Below, one piece after another: positions 16,732-25,570 of a stretch of DNA of 64,000 nt. Location of the stretch: NCBI RefSeq assembly GCF_003950315.1, contig NZ_NGJT01000003.1, positions 106,531 through 170,530 of the forward strand, written 5' to 3'. The notes under the pieces are model-generated. The model saw only the letters and a list, made by a program, of their open reading frames with translations, did not search any database and was not told the DNA's origin. Each line of letters starts with the position of its first letter. The stretch's first letter is position 1. Both the position numbers and the translations under genes were made by a program. The stretch is from Vagococcus bubulae. Lineage in GTDB: Bacteria > Bacillota > Bacilli > Lactobacillales > Vagococcaceae.

Positions 16732-17841
16732 TTAAACCTGATAAAGTATATGATGTGTCCCATATTTACTCAGCATCTCTTCATTTAAACTGACTCCTAA
16801 CCCATCTTTGTTAGGAACTGAAATTCGCCCATTATCTAGCACAAAAGACTCATTAATAATATCTTCTTCAAAATAACGATTTGATGCGGAAATATCTCCT
16901 GGAAAATTAAATCCTTGTTGTGATGCAAACGCGATATTTAACGCTCTCCCTACGCCTGATTCAAACATACCGCCACACCACAGCATTAATCCTCGTTCAT
17001 TACAGTAATCAACTATTTTTTGTGCTTGAAAAATACCACCTACTCGCGAAATTTTTAAATTAACTGCTCCTAAACTTCCCAAATGATGAGCCAATATGAC
17101 ATCTTCCACACTACGAATGTTTTCATCTAAACAAATTGGTGTCTTAATTTGTTTTTGTAATATCGCATGTTCTAAAAAATCCGAATAACCAAACGGCTGC
17201 TCAATCATTGATAACTCATAACAATCTAATTCTTTAAAAATAGATACATCATTTAATGTGTATGCTGAATTCGCATCAACCATTAATAAAATATTAGGAA
17301 AAGCTTCTCTAACAGCTTTAACAAATGAAATATCTTGATTGGGGGCTATTTTTAATTTAATGCGTCGATATCCTGCATCAACATACCCTGATACGACAGC
17401 TAATAAATCAAAAATAGATTTTTGAATACCAATGCTCACTCCAACCTCTATATCCGTAGACTGACTATGAAATAATTTTGCGAAACTCATTTTCTGTCGT
17501 TTTGCATACATATCCCAAATAGTTGTTTCAATGGCTGATTTTGCCATCCAATTTCCACGCACAACTGAGAATAAAGGGATTACGTCATTTGGATGATGTA
17601 TGTTTTTGTTTATTACTAAAGGAAGTAAATGATGTACTAGCACAAGCCGAGCTGTTTCTAGCGTTTCTTCTGTATAATCAGGTTGTTCAAATGCCACAAG
17701 CTCACCAAACCCTTGATTACCCAATTCATCTGTCACAACTAAAATGTCCATAGCTTTATGTGTTAAATAACCATAGCTTGTCTTAAATGGAGAAAGTAAT
17801 GGTAATTTTATGCGATAGCTTTCAATTTTTGTGATGTTCAT
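16732..17841 (-). CDS. menC: o-Succinylbenzoate synthase MenC
   Basis: A 369-residue enolase-superfamily enzyme that dehydrates SHCHC to o-succinylbenzoate in menaquinone synthesis. The N-terminal capping domain (SPFKTSYG) is followed by the barrel with the catalytic lysine block KLKIAP (KxK), metal ligands MVDANSAY, ELSMIEQPF and LDENI, and the second catalytic lysine LKISRVGG. This is the NSAR/OSBS-type form common in Gram-positives, about 370 residues. The start codon overlaps the menH stop, giving translational coupling. It is the last gene of the men operon. Confidence 0.95.
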   Translation of the reverse strand: MNITKIESYRIKLPLLSPFKTSYGYLTHKAMDILVVTDELGNQGFGELVAFEQPDYTEETLETARLVLVHHLLPLVINKNIHHPNDVIPLFSVVRGNWMAKSAIETTIWDMYAKRQKMSFAKLFHSQSTDIEVGVSIGIQKSIFDLLAVVSGYVDAGYRRIKLKIAPNQDISFVKAVREAFPNILLMVDANSAYTLNDVSIFKELDCYELSMIEQPFGYSDFLEHAILQKQIKTPICLDENIRSVEDVILAHHLGSLGAVNLKISRVGGIFQAQKIVDYCNERGLMLWCGGMFESGVGRALNIAFASQQGFNFPGDISASNRYFEEDIINESFVLDNGRISVPNKDGLGVSLNEEMLSKYGTHHILYQV

Positions 17842-18668
17842 TATGGTCCCTCACTTATTAAAATATCTCTTATCGTTTCAGCAAATTCATTTGGCTTTTC
17901 AAGATGAATACAGTGACCACTTTTTGAAAAAGTTATCACATGACCCCTACTTATTTTTTCAACCATTTGATTAGCCAATGAGACAAATTTTTTATCATAC
18001 TCTCCCACTAATAAGGCAACAGGTACACCATTTAATAAAGACAACTTATCCCATAATGGTGGTTGAATTCCTGTCCCAAAATAGCGTAAACTCATCGCTA
18101 GTCCATATGGATTTTGAGACAATCGTTCGTTTCTTATTGTTTCTTGAGTCGATGTTGATAGTTTTTTTTGAGTCGCAAATAATGGTATATTTTCCCAAAA
18201 ATCGACAAAATGATGAATCCCTTTATCGGTTAGTAAACACGCTAGTCGGTTATCTGACATACGTCTTTTTTTTCTCTCGTCATATCCAGATAAACCTGGA
18301 GAAGAACTTTCTAATATTAGTTGATTAATTTTTGTGGGATGTTTTACCGCATAAGATAACGCTAACCGTCCCCCCATTGAATAACCTAATAAATCAATTT
18401 TCTCTAAATTTAACGCAGAGATTATCCAATCCAAATCAGACAGTTGGGAGGCCGTTGTGTATCGATAAGGATGAACAAACACACTCGTATCACCATGACC
18501 TATCAAATCAATCGCGATAAGATTATGCGATAATCTAGCTTCGTTTAAACAATCAAATGTAGCTGATGTTCCAGTAAACCCATGAAGGCAAACAAGCGTG
18601 GGACGTGACGGAGTAAACTCTGTTAAATAATGGATGGAATACGTCACACCTTTGACGTCCATTAGCAT
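17841..18668 (-). CDS. menH: SHCHC synthase MenH (alpha/beta hydrolase)
   Basis: A 275-residue alpha/beta-hydrolase that eliminates pyruvate from SEPHCHC in menaquinone synthesis. It has the oxyanion motif HGFTGTSATF (about residue 29), the nucleophile elbow LLGYSMGGRLAL (catalytic serine about residue 97), an aspartate in VGEYDKKF and a C-terminal histidine in SGHCIHLEKP. The position between menD and menC, overlapping both, fixes the assignment over generic hydrolases. There is a 7-bp overlap with menD upstream. Confidence 0.95.
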   Translation of the reverse strand: MLMDVKGVTYSIHYLTEFTPSRPTLVCLHGFTGTSATFDCLNEARLSHNLIAIDLIGHGDTSVFVHPYRYTTASQLSDLDWIISALNLEKIDLLGYSMGGRLALSYAVKHPTKINQLILESSSPGLSGYDERKKRRMSDNRLACLLTDKGIHHFVDFWENIPLFATQKKLSTSTQETIRNERLSQNPYGLAMSLRYFGTGIQPPLWDKLSLLNGVPVALLVGEYDKKFVSLANQMVEKISRGHVITFSKSGHCIHLEKPNEFAETIRDILISEGP

Positions 18669-20377
18669 AAAAAATCACGCTCAATCGCTTTTTTTACTTG
18701 TTCCTGAAATTGACGTCTCATATCCGCGTTTTCTTCCCTATTAGTAAAAACTTCAATAAATCTCGGCTTAGTTGATTTTTTACTTAATACCTCATGTAAC
18801 TGACTAACAGAGTGTATTGAAACATACTCAATGTCATACATATGGGCGACATGTTCAAATGTCACACCTGTTGAGGTTGCAAATAAATCATCAAACAAAT
18901 CTTTAGGTAATTCTTTTTGTGACAGCATTGAAAAAATACCTCCACCATCATTATTGACTAAAATAATGGTCACAGGTAACTGATATTTTTTTGCCATCGC
19001 TAATCCAGTTGTATCATGAAAACAAGCCAAGTCTCCGATTAGTAAACGAGTATTCATCTCTTTGTTTCTTGCTGCTAAACCTAGGGCGGTTGACGTCACC
19101 CCATCAATACCATTCACACCACGATTACCATAAATCGAAAATCGTGTATCCATTACTGGAAGATAGGTATCCAAGTCTCGAATCGGCATACTATTTGAAA
19201 CAAATAGTTGATCATTTTCTGTCATTGTTTGATAAACAACTTGTGTAATCATCACTTCACTTAAAAACGTCTCATCTTGTTTCGTCATAGTTTCTAAAAC
19301 AAGTTTGTCTAATGTTTTAAATAGTTTTAACCAGTTATCCTCTGTTGCAAGTAACTCTTTAGATAATAACTGAGATAATAAAGAGACCTCATCTGACGCA
19401 ATCAATGTTGTCATCATTTTAGATGAATCCAGCCATTCAGTTTGTGACTCAACCAAATAATAAGCACCAGTCAAACTAGATAACCATTGATTCAATGGCT
19501 TAGAAACAGGTGATTTTCCAAAACGAACAATCACATCAGGTGTTATCTCTTTTTTCATGTAACGTAAGTACGTGTCATAATAAGGAGAGATTGTTTCACT
19601 TTTTCGTCCAAACGTGCGAATATTTGCCAATGGATCAGCTAAAATCGGCCAGCCTAATTTTTCTGACACATCTATTAATAAATTAATCGCTTCTTGGTTA
19701 AATGAAGGCCCTACAACGAAGACGCCTTTTTTATTTGACCATTCGTCTGACAGCGAGTTGGTTATTTCAGATGATAATTCCGTTTTACCAATGAATGTAT
19801 TGACCTGTTTAACAATTGGTCGAGGTAAAAGGTTATCTGGTAAAAGTGGCTCACGTAATGGTATATTAAGATGAACTGGTCCCATAGGCAACACCTGTGA
19901 TAAGGTTGTCGACTTTACTCCTTGCGTGTAAGCATATTGATACATCTCTTTAGAGTCCTCTGCCAAAGCAAGCTCGACAAACTGTTTGACTTGTGCCCCA
20001 TACAAATTCAGTTGATTCATTGTTTGAGGAGCGCCACTATCTCGTAACTCATGTGGGCGATCGGCCGTTAACACAACTAAAGGTAAATTTGATTGGTTTG
20101 CTTCTGATATGGCAGGTAAATAATTAGCTGCAGCTGTTCCTGATGTACAAACTAGAGCAACAGGTTCTTGATAGACTTTACTTAAACCTAATGCAAAAAA
20201 TCCAGCTGAGCGTTCATCTACATCAATATACGTTGTCACCTCTGGACATTGATGCAACAAAATAGAAACAGGAGTTGATCGTGAGCCAGGACTAATAACC
20301 GCTTGTCTCACTCCCCCATCAATCAAACCTTGAATTAGCGCATTAATATAATTGGTCATACTACTTTGATGTGACAC
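18662..20377 (-). CDS. menD: SEPHCHC synthase MenD
   Basis: A 571-residue thiamine-diphosphate enzyme that condenses isochorismate with 2-oxoglutarate. The N-terminal VISPGSRSTPVSI block, the catalytic glutamate region DVDERSAGFFALG, CTSGTAAANYLPA, and the C-terminal ThDP motif LIGDLACFHD...NNDGGGIFSML are all present, each diagnostic for MenD. Length is normal. Its start overlaps the end of menF by 17 bp. It acts in the cytoplasm. Confidence 0.97.
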   Translation of the reverse strand: MSHQSSMTNYINALIQGLIDGGVRQAVISPGSRSTPVSILLHQCPEVTTYIDVDERSAGFFALGLSKVYQEPVALVCTSGTAAANYLPAISEANQSNLPLVVLTADRPHELRDSGAPQTMNQLNLYGAQVKQFVELALAEDSKEMYQYAYTQGVKSTTLSQVLPMGPVHLNIPLREPLLPDNLLPRPIVKQVNTFIGKTELSSEITNSLSDEWSNKKGVFVVGPSFNQEAINLLIDVSEKLGWPILADPLANIRTFGRKSETISPYYDTYLRYMKKEITPDVIVRFGKSPVSKPLNQWLSSLTGAYYLVESQTEWLDSSKMMTTLIASDEVSLLSQLLSKELLATEDNWLKLFKTLDKLVLETMTKQDETFLSEVMITQVVYQTMTENDQLFVSNSMPIRDLDTYLPVMDTRFSIYGNRGVNGIDGVTSTALGLAARNKEMNTRLLIGDLACFHDTTGLAMAKKYQLPVTIILVNNDGGGIFSMLSQKELPKDLFDDLFATSTGVTFEHVAHMYDIEYVSIHSVSQLHEVLSKKSTKPRFIEVFTNREENADMRRQFQEQVKKAIERDFLC

Positions 20378-21737
20378 TTTTTTCTCCTCCTATTGCTCGC
20401 AGCATTGGTTGAAATTTTACACGTGTTTCGTTTAGTTCTTCAATTGGAACAGAATCTGAGACAATCCCACATCCCGCATACAAAAGAGCTTCATTCTGGC
20501 TGATAAGAGTTGAGCGAATCCCTACAGCAACCTCTCCTTCTTCTCCCGAGATAGCGTACCACCCAATTGGAGCTCCATAAAGTCCTCGACACCCTGGTTC
20601 ATATTCTTTAATCCATTTTGTCGTCAATTCTTTTGGTTCTCCACCCAAAGCAGGTGTAGGATGTAATGTCTTTATTGATTGAAAAAAGGAAACATCTGCT
20701 TTTTTTTGACCACTAAATGGAAAAAATAAATGTTGAATATCTCGATTTTTCAATAGTGACGGTTGACCTTTTTCAGATAATGTTGTCGTGATAGCTTTCA
20801 TTTCTTTCTCAATCGCATCGACCACAATATTATGTTCAGACTGATTTTTCATATCCTCTAATAATTGTTTACCTAATTTTTCATCCTCTACCGTCGTTTT
20901 TCCTCGAGGAATAGAACCTGCCACACAAGCAGTTGACACGACTCCCTCAGATAATGACAATAATCGTTCCGGTGTTGCCCCAACAAAAGCGACGTCATTT
21001 AATTCTAATGCAAAAAAATAAGTATTTTCTTGTTGAGCTAAACTATTTTTTAACACCTCATTAACAGAAATTGATGATTCTGATTCTATTTTTAATCCTC
21101 TTGCTAAAACAATTTTTTTAATCGGACTATCTGACTTGATTTCATCAATGGCCTGTTCAACTGTGGTTAGCCATTCTGGAACAGATACTTCAGTCATTTC
21201 AACTGATGCATCACTAGATGTTGATGCTATTTTTTTATTCACTACTTCTTGCCATAAATGAGTTATTTCTTGCCATTTATCCTCTAAATCACTCATTGAC
21301 TCAGCCATTACATTAACTGTTAGAAATTGTCCCTGGTGCGTTTCTGTTAGCATGATTTTGGGTAAAAATAAATACCCATTTCCTAATTGATTCCATACTT
21401 TTTGACTATTAACAGAATCATCAAATGGAAATCCACCTAATATCACTGGCCCTGTTCCAAACTCTGACTTATTAGTAACAATATTTTGTTGTATTGTTTG
21501 CTGATAAAGTGCCATCTCTTCATATGTTTTAGAGAAATATGTTTGACATGCCTCAATCCCTACTAATGAAAAAGAAGCATCTGGTGTCCGCCAAAAATAG
21601 CGTGTCTCACATGCTTCTGCTAAATAAAAATAATCAACTAAATCATGTGACACATCTGTCAATTCAAATACCCAACTAATTAAGGTTGGTGTATTTATGT
21701 CTAATTGACGTAACTGATTTGGTAATAAAAAAAACAT
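20361..21737 (-). CDS. menF: Isochorismate synthase MenF
   Basis: A 458-residue chorismate-utilising enzyme that makes isochorismate, the first committed step. The C-terminal catalytic domain shows KKIVLARGLKI, FVGATPERLLS, the Thr/Ala block TACVAGSIPRGKT, LHPTPALGGEPK and PGCRGLYGAPIGWYA, with EHNIVVDAI in between. The N-terminus is variable as usual. AAAGGAGTTC precedes the ATG. An inverted-repeat hairpin separates it from menE upstream, so partial termination or RNA processing may occur there. Confidence 0.95.
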   Translation of the reverse strand: MFFLLPNQLRQLDINTPTLISWVFELTDVSHDLVDYFYLAEACETRYFWRTPDASFSLVGIEACQTYFSKTYEEMALYQQTIQQNIVTNKSEFGTGPVILGGFPFDDSVNSQKVWNQLGNGYLFLPKIMLTETHQGQFLTVNVMAESMSDLEDKWQEITHLWQEVVNKKIASTSSDASVEMTEVSVPEWLTTVEQAIDEIKSDSPIKKIVLARGLKIESESSISVNEVLKNSLAQQENTYFFALELNDVAFVGATPERLLSLSEGVVSTACVAGSIPRGKTTVEDEKLGKQLLEDMKNQSEHNIVVDAIEKEMKAITTTLSEKGQPSLLKNRDIQHLFFPFSGQKKADVSFFQSIKTLHPTPALGGEPKELTTKWIKEYEPGCRGLYGAPIGWYAISGEEGEVAVGIRSTLISQNEALLYAGCGIVSDSVPIEELNETRVKFQPMLRAIGGEKSVTSK

Positions 21738-21761
21738 AACGTGAACTCCTTTAATACAAGT

Positions 21762-21803
21762 AAAAGAAGCAGACTATGTTAAAAAAAACACAGTGCTTCT
21801 TTT
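21762..21803 (-). terminator. Internal hairpin between menE and menF
   Basis: AAAAGAAGCA / TGCTTCTTTT (21762-21771 with 21794-21803) with an inner CTGTGTT/AACATAG pair and T8 in the loop. It overlaps the menE stop codon. The T run after the stem is only four bases, so it may attenuate or protect RNA ends rather than stop transcription. Confidence 0.6.
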
Positions 21804-23232
21804 ATTTGTTTAATAATAATTTCTTGGCCACTTTTCCACTAGCTGTTCGTGGAAGGGCATCGATAACATAATATTTTTTAGGACATTTATATTTTGCTAA
21901 AGATTGTTGACACACTTTGTCTAAAAATGATGAGTCTATTTTATTTTCTGTCACAAGATAAGCAACAGGAACTTCTCCCCAATACTCATCTTCCTCACCA
22001 ACAACAGCTACTTCTACTACTCCAGGTATTTTTCCGATACAATGTTCAATCTCAGCTGGATAAATGTTCTCACCACCTGAAATAATTAACTCACTCAGTC
22101 GACTCACAACATACAAATACCCATCTTTATCTAAATAGCCTAAATCACCTGTTTTAAAATAGCCATCTTTTGTCCAACTAGATTTAGCTAGTTGATTTAA
22201 ATACCTTGTGCTGATATTTTCACCAGATAATAAAATCTCACCCACTTCTAATGGCTGACAATCTTTTTCACCCTGTCTAATTATGAGCGCAATCCCCTCT
22301 AATGGAACACCTGATGAGCCGATTTTATTTAAAGCATCCTGATAACTTAAAGCAATCACTTGTGAGCATGTTTCTGTCATACCAAATGATTGAATTACAG
22401 GAATGCTTTTTGTAAAACACTCTTGCAACATCTCTTTTGATACAGGTCCCCCACCTACCAACATGCATTTAAATTGATCAGAATAGCCTTGTTTGGGGTA
22501 ATCAGCTAGCAGTTGCTTTAACATGACATTCACAACAGAGGCAACAGTGACATTTCCCATTTGTAATTGATTGGTCAATTGACGTGCATCAAATTTTTCG
22601 AAAATATAAATACTGCAACCTAACACTAGTTGACGTATCAGAATAGATAAACCGCTAATATGAAATAAAGGTACTGCACATGCCCAAACATCATCAGATG
22701 TAATCTGCATATTTTTTTGTGTGCTCAAACTACTTGCTTGATGATTACGAAAAGTTTGGATAACTCCTTTGGGTTTTCCTGTTGTCCCTGACGTATACAT
22801 AATAGAAGCCGTATTATCCAAACAAAATTTAGTAGTTGGAATGTTCTGACTTTGAGTTTGATTTTTTATCTCTGAAAAAGAGATAACTTGGCAATGACGC
22901 AATGATTTATCTAATAAACTATCTGATACAAATACTGTGTTGACCTCTGAATCACTCAATTGAAAAGATAATTCATCCGCTACTAAATGCGTATTTAAAA
23001 AGACTATTTCTTTATGCAACGCCCATAATGCTAAAATCAAAAAATATAGCTCACTTGAATTTTGACTCAAAATAGCCACACGTTTTTCTTTTTCTGGTAA
23101 AAACGCCATCACTTTTTTTGCCCATTCATCCACTTCATTAGCTATTTCTTGAATGGTCCAAGATTGACTGTTAGTATATAACCCTACTTTTTTAGGGTTC
23201 GTTTCTACTTGTTTTTTTAACCATGGTAACAT
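21802..23232 (-). CDS. menE: o-Succinylbenzoate-CoA ligase MenE
   Basis: A 476-residue acyl-CoA synthetase of the ANL superfamily that activates OSB. The AMP-binding motif MYTSGTTGKPKG (about residue 150), QSFGMTETCS, the hinge GYFKTGDLGYLD and the C-terminal PRTASGKVAKK lysine motif are present. I take the ATG at 23232 (MLPWLKKQ) because this matches usual MenE N-termini and follows the menB stop; the frame is open upstream to 23349, but that would run into menB. The ribosome binding site is weak, so coupling to menB is likely. Confidence 0.93.
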   Translation of the reverse strand: MLPWLKKQVETNPKKVGLYTNSQSWTIQEIANEVDEWAKKVMAFLPEKEKRVAILSQNSSELYFLILALWALHKEIVFLNTHLVADELSFQLSDSEVNTVFVSDSLLDKSLRHCQVISFSEIKNQTQSQNIPTTKFCLDNTASIMYTSGTTGKPKGVIQTFRNHQASSLSTQKNMQITSDDVWACAVPLFHISGLSILIRQLVLGCSIYIFEKFDARQLTNQLQMGNVTVASVVNVMLKQLLADYPKQGYSDQFKCMLVGGGPVSKEMLQECFTKSIPVIQSFGMTETCSQVIALSYQDALNKIGSSGVPLEGIALIIRQGEKDCQPLEVGEILLSGENISTRYLNQLAKSSWTKDGYFKTGDLGYLDKDGYLYVVSRLSELIISGGENIYPAEIEHCIGKIPGVVEVAVVGEEDEYWGEVPVAYLVTENKIDSSFLDKVCQQSLAKYKCPKKYYVIDALPRTASGKVAKKLLLNK

Positions 23233-23245
23233 CTCAATCACTCGT

Positions 23246-24061
23246 TTAAGGGAATTTTGGAAATTGATCGAAGTCAGGGTCGCGTTTTTCTTTAAATGAA
23301 TCGCGTCCTTCTTTTGCTTCATCCATTGTGTAATATAACAGTGTCGCATCTCCTGCTAATTGTTGAATACCAGCTAATCCATCTGTGTCAGCATTCATCG
23401 CAGCTTTAATCATACGTAAAGCAATTGGACTTTTAGTTAACAACTCTTTTGCCCACTCCATCGTCACTTCTTCTACTTTATCTAATGGTGCAATCGTATT
23501 AATCCATCCCATATCTAATGCTTCTTCAGCTGTGTACTGTTTTGTCATAAACCACACTTCTTTTGCTTTTTTATGACCAATCACACGCGCTAAATAACCT
23601 GAACCATAACCACCATCAAAACTACCAACATTTGGTCCAGTTTGACCAAACATAGCATTATCTGCTGCAATGGTTAAGTCACACACTAATTGTAAGACAT
23701 TCCCTCCACCAATTGACCAACCTTTAACCATGGCAATAACAGGTTTAGGAATCACACGGATTAAGCGTTGTAAATCTAGAACATTTAAACGAGGAATTTG
23801 ATCTTCTCCTACATAACCACCATGACCGCGAACTTTTTGATCGCCACCAGAACAGAAGGCTAAATCTCCTTCACCAGTTAAAATAATCACTCCAATATCA
23901 GTCATATCACGACTAATTGTAAACGCATCTATTAATTCAAACACTGTTTTAGGTGTAAACGCATTATGTACATGGGGACGATTAATACTAATCTTTGCCA
24001 CTTTTCCATGTTGTGTGAATAAAATCTCATCATATTCTTTAATTGTTTTCCAATCGTACAT
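23246..24061 (-). CDS. menB: 1,4-Dihydroxy-2-naphthoyl-CoA synthase MenB
   Basis: A 271-residue crotonase-fold enzyme that cyclises OSB-CoA to DHNA-CoA. It has the oxyanion segments [13 protein letters not shown] (about residue 80) and [20 protein letters not shown] (about 125-144), and the MenB-specific [17 protein letters not shown] and the C-terminal [12 protein letters not shown]. It is the first gene of the men operon; the divergent thioesterase gene begins 147 bp upstream. The region between them must hold both promoters, though I see no strong consensus there. Confidence 0.97.
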   Translation of the reverse strand: MYDWKTIKEYDEILFTQHGKVAKISINRPHVHNAFTPKTVFELIDAFTISRDMTDIGVIILTGEGDLAFCSGGDQKVRGHGGYVGEDQIPRLNVLDLQRLIRVIPKPVIAMVKGWSIGGGNVLQLVCDLTIAADNAMFGQTGPNVGSFDGGYGSGYLARVIGHKKAKEVWFMTKQYTAEEALDMGWINTIAPLDKVEEVTMEWAKELLTKSPIALRMIKAAMNADTDGLAGIQQLAGDATLLYYTMDEAKEGRDSFKEKRDPDFDQFPKFP

Positions 24062-24208
24062 TTTATAAAGTTCCCCCTTATTTTTCTACTCACCAATTAT
24101 ACACAATCTTTTATGAAATAGTAGGATGGATGCTTATTTGGACGAAACTTTTATAAAATACTACTCAATGTTATAATCAATCTACTCAAATTAAAGGACT
24201 GATAATAA

Positions 24209-24583
24209 ATGAATACTCTTAATTATTTAGATATCAAATTAGAACAAACGTCAAAAGAAAAAGTGGTGCTAACAATGATGGTAGATGATAAGCACCTACA
24301 ACCTTTTGGGCTGATGCATGGAGGGATAAATGCTGTTTTAATTGAAACAGCAACAAGTATTGGTGCAAATGACTCGCTTGATACAACAAAACAAGTTGCT
24401 GTAGGACTTGATTTACAAGTCAATCATCTGAAATCTGCTGTTAAAGGAGATAGTCTAACTATCACTGCAACACCAAACCATATTGGAAAGATGACACAAG
24501 TTTGGCAAGCTGTGATTACTAATCAAACACAACAAAAGATCAGCGTAGGAAGATGTACGCTGATGGTAAAAACAAGGGATTAA
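24209..24583 (+). CDS. Hot-dog fold thioesterase, candidate DHNA-CoA hydrolase (MenI)
   Basis: A 124-residue PaaI/YdiI-type hot-dog thioesterase. The helix with the catalytic carboxylate is visible (GLMHGGINAVLIETATSIGA, with E at about residue 51), followed by VGLDLQVNHLKSA typical of YdiI and YuxO. The family hydrolyses DHNA-CoA in menaquinone synthesis, the step after MenB, and this gene lies divergently next to menB. The MenI role is therefore likely but is inferred from family and location. The last 4 bases overlap the convergent ATPase gene. Confidence 0.88.
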   Translation: MNTLNYLDIKLEQTSKEKVVLTMMVDDKHLQPFGLMHGGINAVLIETATSIGANDSLDTTKQVAVGLDLQVNHLKSAVKGDSLTITATPNHIGKMTQVWQAVITNQTQQKISVGRCTLMVKTRD

Positions 24584-25284
24584 GAATCGAATAATTGATT
24601 AAAAAAATGATTTTTTCTACTAAATACCATATCCCACTGTTCTATTATGTTTGATTCTTCTAATGTTGTGTTTTTGATTCCCTCTTCAGTTATTTCTAAA
24701 ATATCTGCTTCTGGAAACATTAATAGAATGGGAGAATGCGTGCAGATAATAAATTGTGAATCTAATTTCACTAGATCATTCATCATTACCATTAGCTCTA
24801 GTTGTGATTGTAATGATAATCCTGTCTCAGGCTCATCAAACAGATAAATACCATGACCAAAAAATCGCTTTTGCACAAGAGCTTTAATCGATTGACCTCG
24901 AGAAAAAGAGTGCAGAGGACGCTCAAATAAATCATCTGACACACCTAAGTCATCTAAATCAGTTGTTAAATTATAGAATGATTCTGCGCGGTAAAAATAG
25001 TGATCTTTAGGATAAGAAGCATATCGTATTAATCGACAATCTTTTGCCAAGTCAGATTGTGTTTCTCGAGTCAGAAATTGATTATTTTTAGACCCTCCTT
25101 CTAAATTCAAACCTAATAATTCAACAATCGCTTCAAGAAAAGTTGATTTTCCAACACCATTTTCTCCAGTAATCAGTGTCATTGGTCTAGTAAATAAGAT
25201 ATTATTGATATCTTTAATAAAGGGTAAGTTGTAAGGAAAATAACCTTCCTCTACTCCATCATAATGTAGTTGTTTAATATACAT
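24580..25284 (-). CDS. Small AAA-type ATPase (SbcC/RecF-like, predicted)
   Basis: A 234-residue ABC/SMC-class ATPase without transporter features. It has Walker A TGENGVGKST (about residues 39-48), an FSRGQSIK signature (about residue 128), Walker B IYLFDEPETGLS (about 148-159) and an FIICTHSPIL switch. This architecture is shared by the COG3910-type cytoplasmic ATPases of unknown function. It is the last gene before the men divergon and converges on the thioesterase gene. An unusually structured leader of nearly 290 bp lies upstream. The function is unknown; a DNA repair or stress role is possible. Confidence 0.85.
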   Translation of the reverse strand: MYIKQLHYDGVEEGYFPYNLPFIKDINNILFTRPMTLITGENGVGKSTFLEAIVELLGLNLEGGSKNNQFLTRETQSDLAKDCRLIRYASYPKDHYFYRAESFYNLTTDLDDLGVSDDLFERPLHSFSRGQSIKALVQKRFFGHGIYLFDEPETGLSLQSQLELMVMMNDLVKLDSQFIICTHSPILLMFPEADILEITEEGIKNTTLEESNIIEQWDMVFSRKNHFFNQLFDS

Positions 25285-25312
25285 TTTTACACCTCTCTTC
25301 TATATAATGAAC

Positions 25313-25466
25313 GATAGCCTGTCTTCCTTGTGGGAAAACAGGCTATCTAACTAATCAATATTTAAGTTTTAAAGTTGTGAGTGACTATTTACTACATTTA
25401 GGTTTACTTCTCATTTAAACGACGCAATCCCGAACCTCTATTGCATCCTTGTAGCCCTATAGCTAC
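25313..25466 (-). other. Structured intergenic region, possible ncRNA or leader
   Basis: On the minus strand there are four consecutive hairpins: GTAGC/GCTAC (25451-25466), GATGCAAT/ATTGCGTC (25421-25447), GTTTA/TAAAC (25402-25420, directly abutting the previous one), and a strong GATAGCCTGT/ACAGGCTATC stem with inner TTCC/GGAA (25313-25347). The last one is not followed by a T run and ends about 28 bp before the ATPase ATG. GC content here is higher than the flanks. I could not match it to a known riboswitch: it lacks the lysine, T-box, SAM, c-di-GMP and preQ1 core sequences. The strand is inferred from the downstream gene. Confidence 0.5.
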
Positions 25467-25570
25467 GCCAGTTTGAATAAATTTCATTAAAATATTCCAA
25501 ATTTCGCTTAATAAATATTTTTCATATTATATACATTATATCATACTTTTATAATAAAACATAATTCTCT

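Noticed and set aside
25402..25447. Possible lysine riboswitch (AGAGG and AGTA segments on the minus strand)
   Set aside because: The spacing between the two segments is about twice the usual, and the GGxxGUYGCCGAA core is absent.
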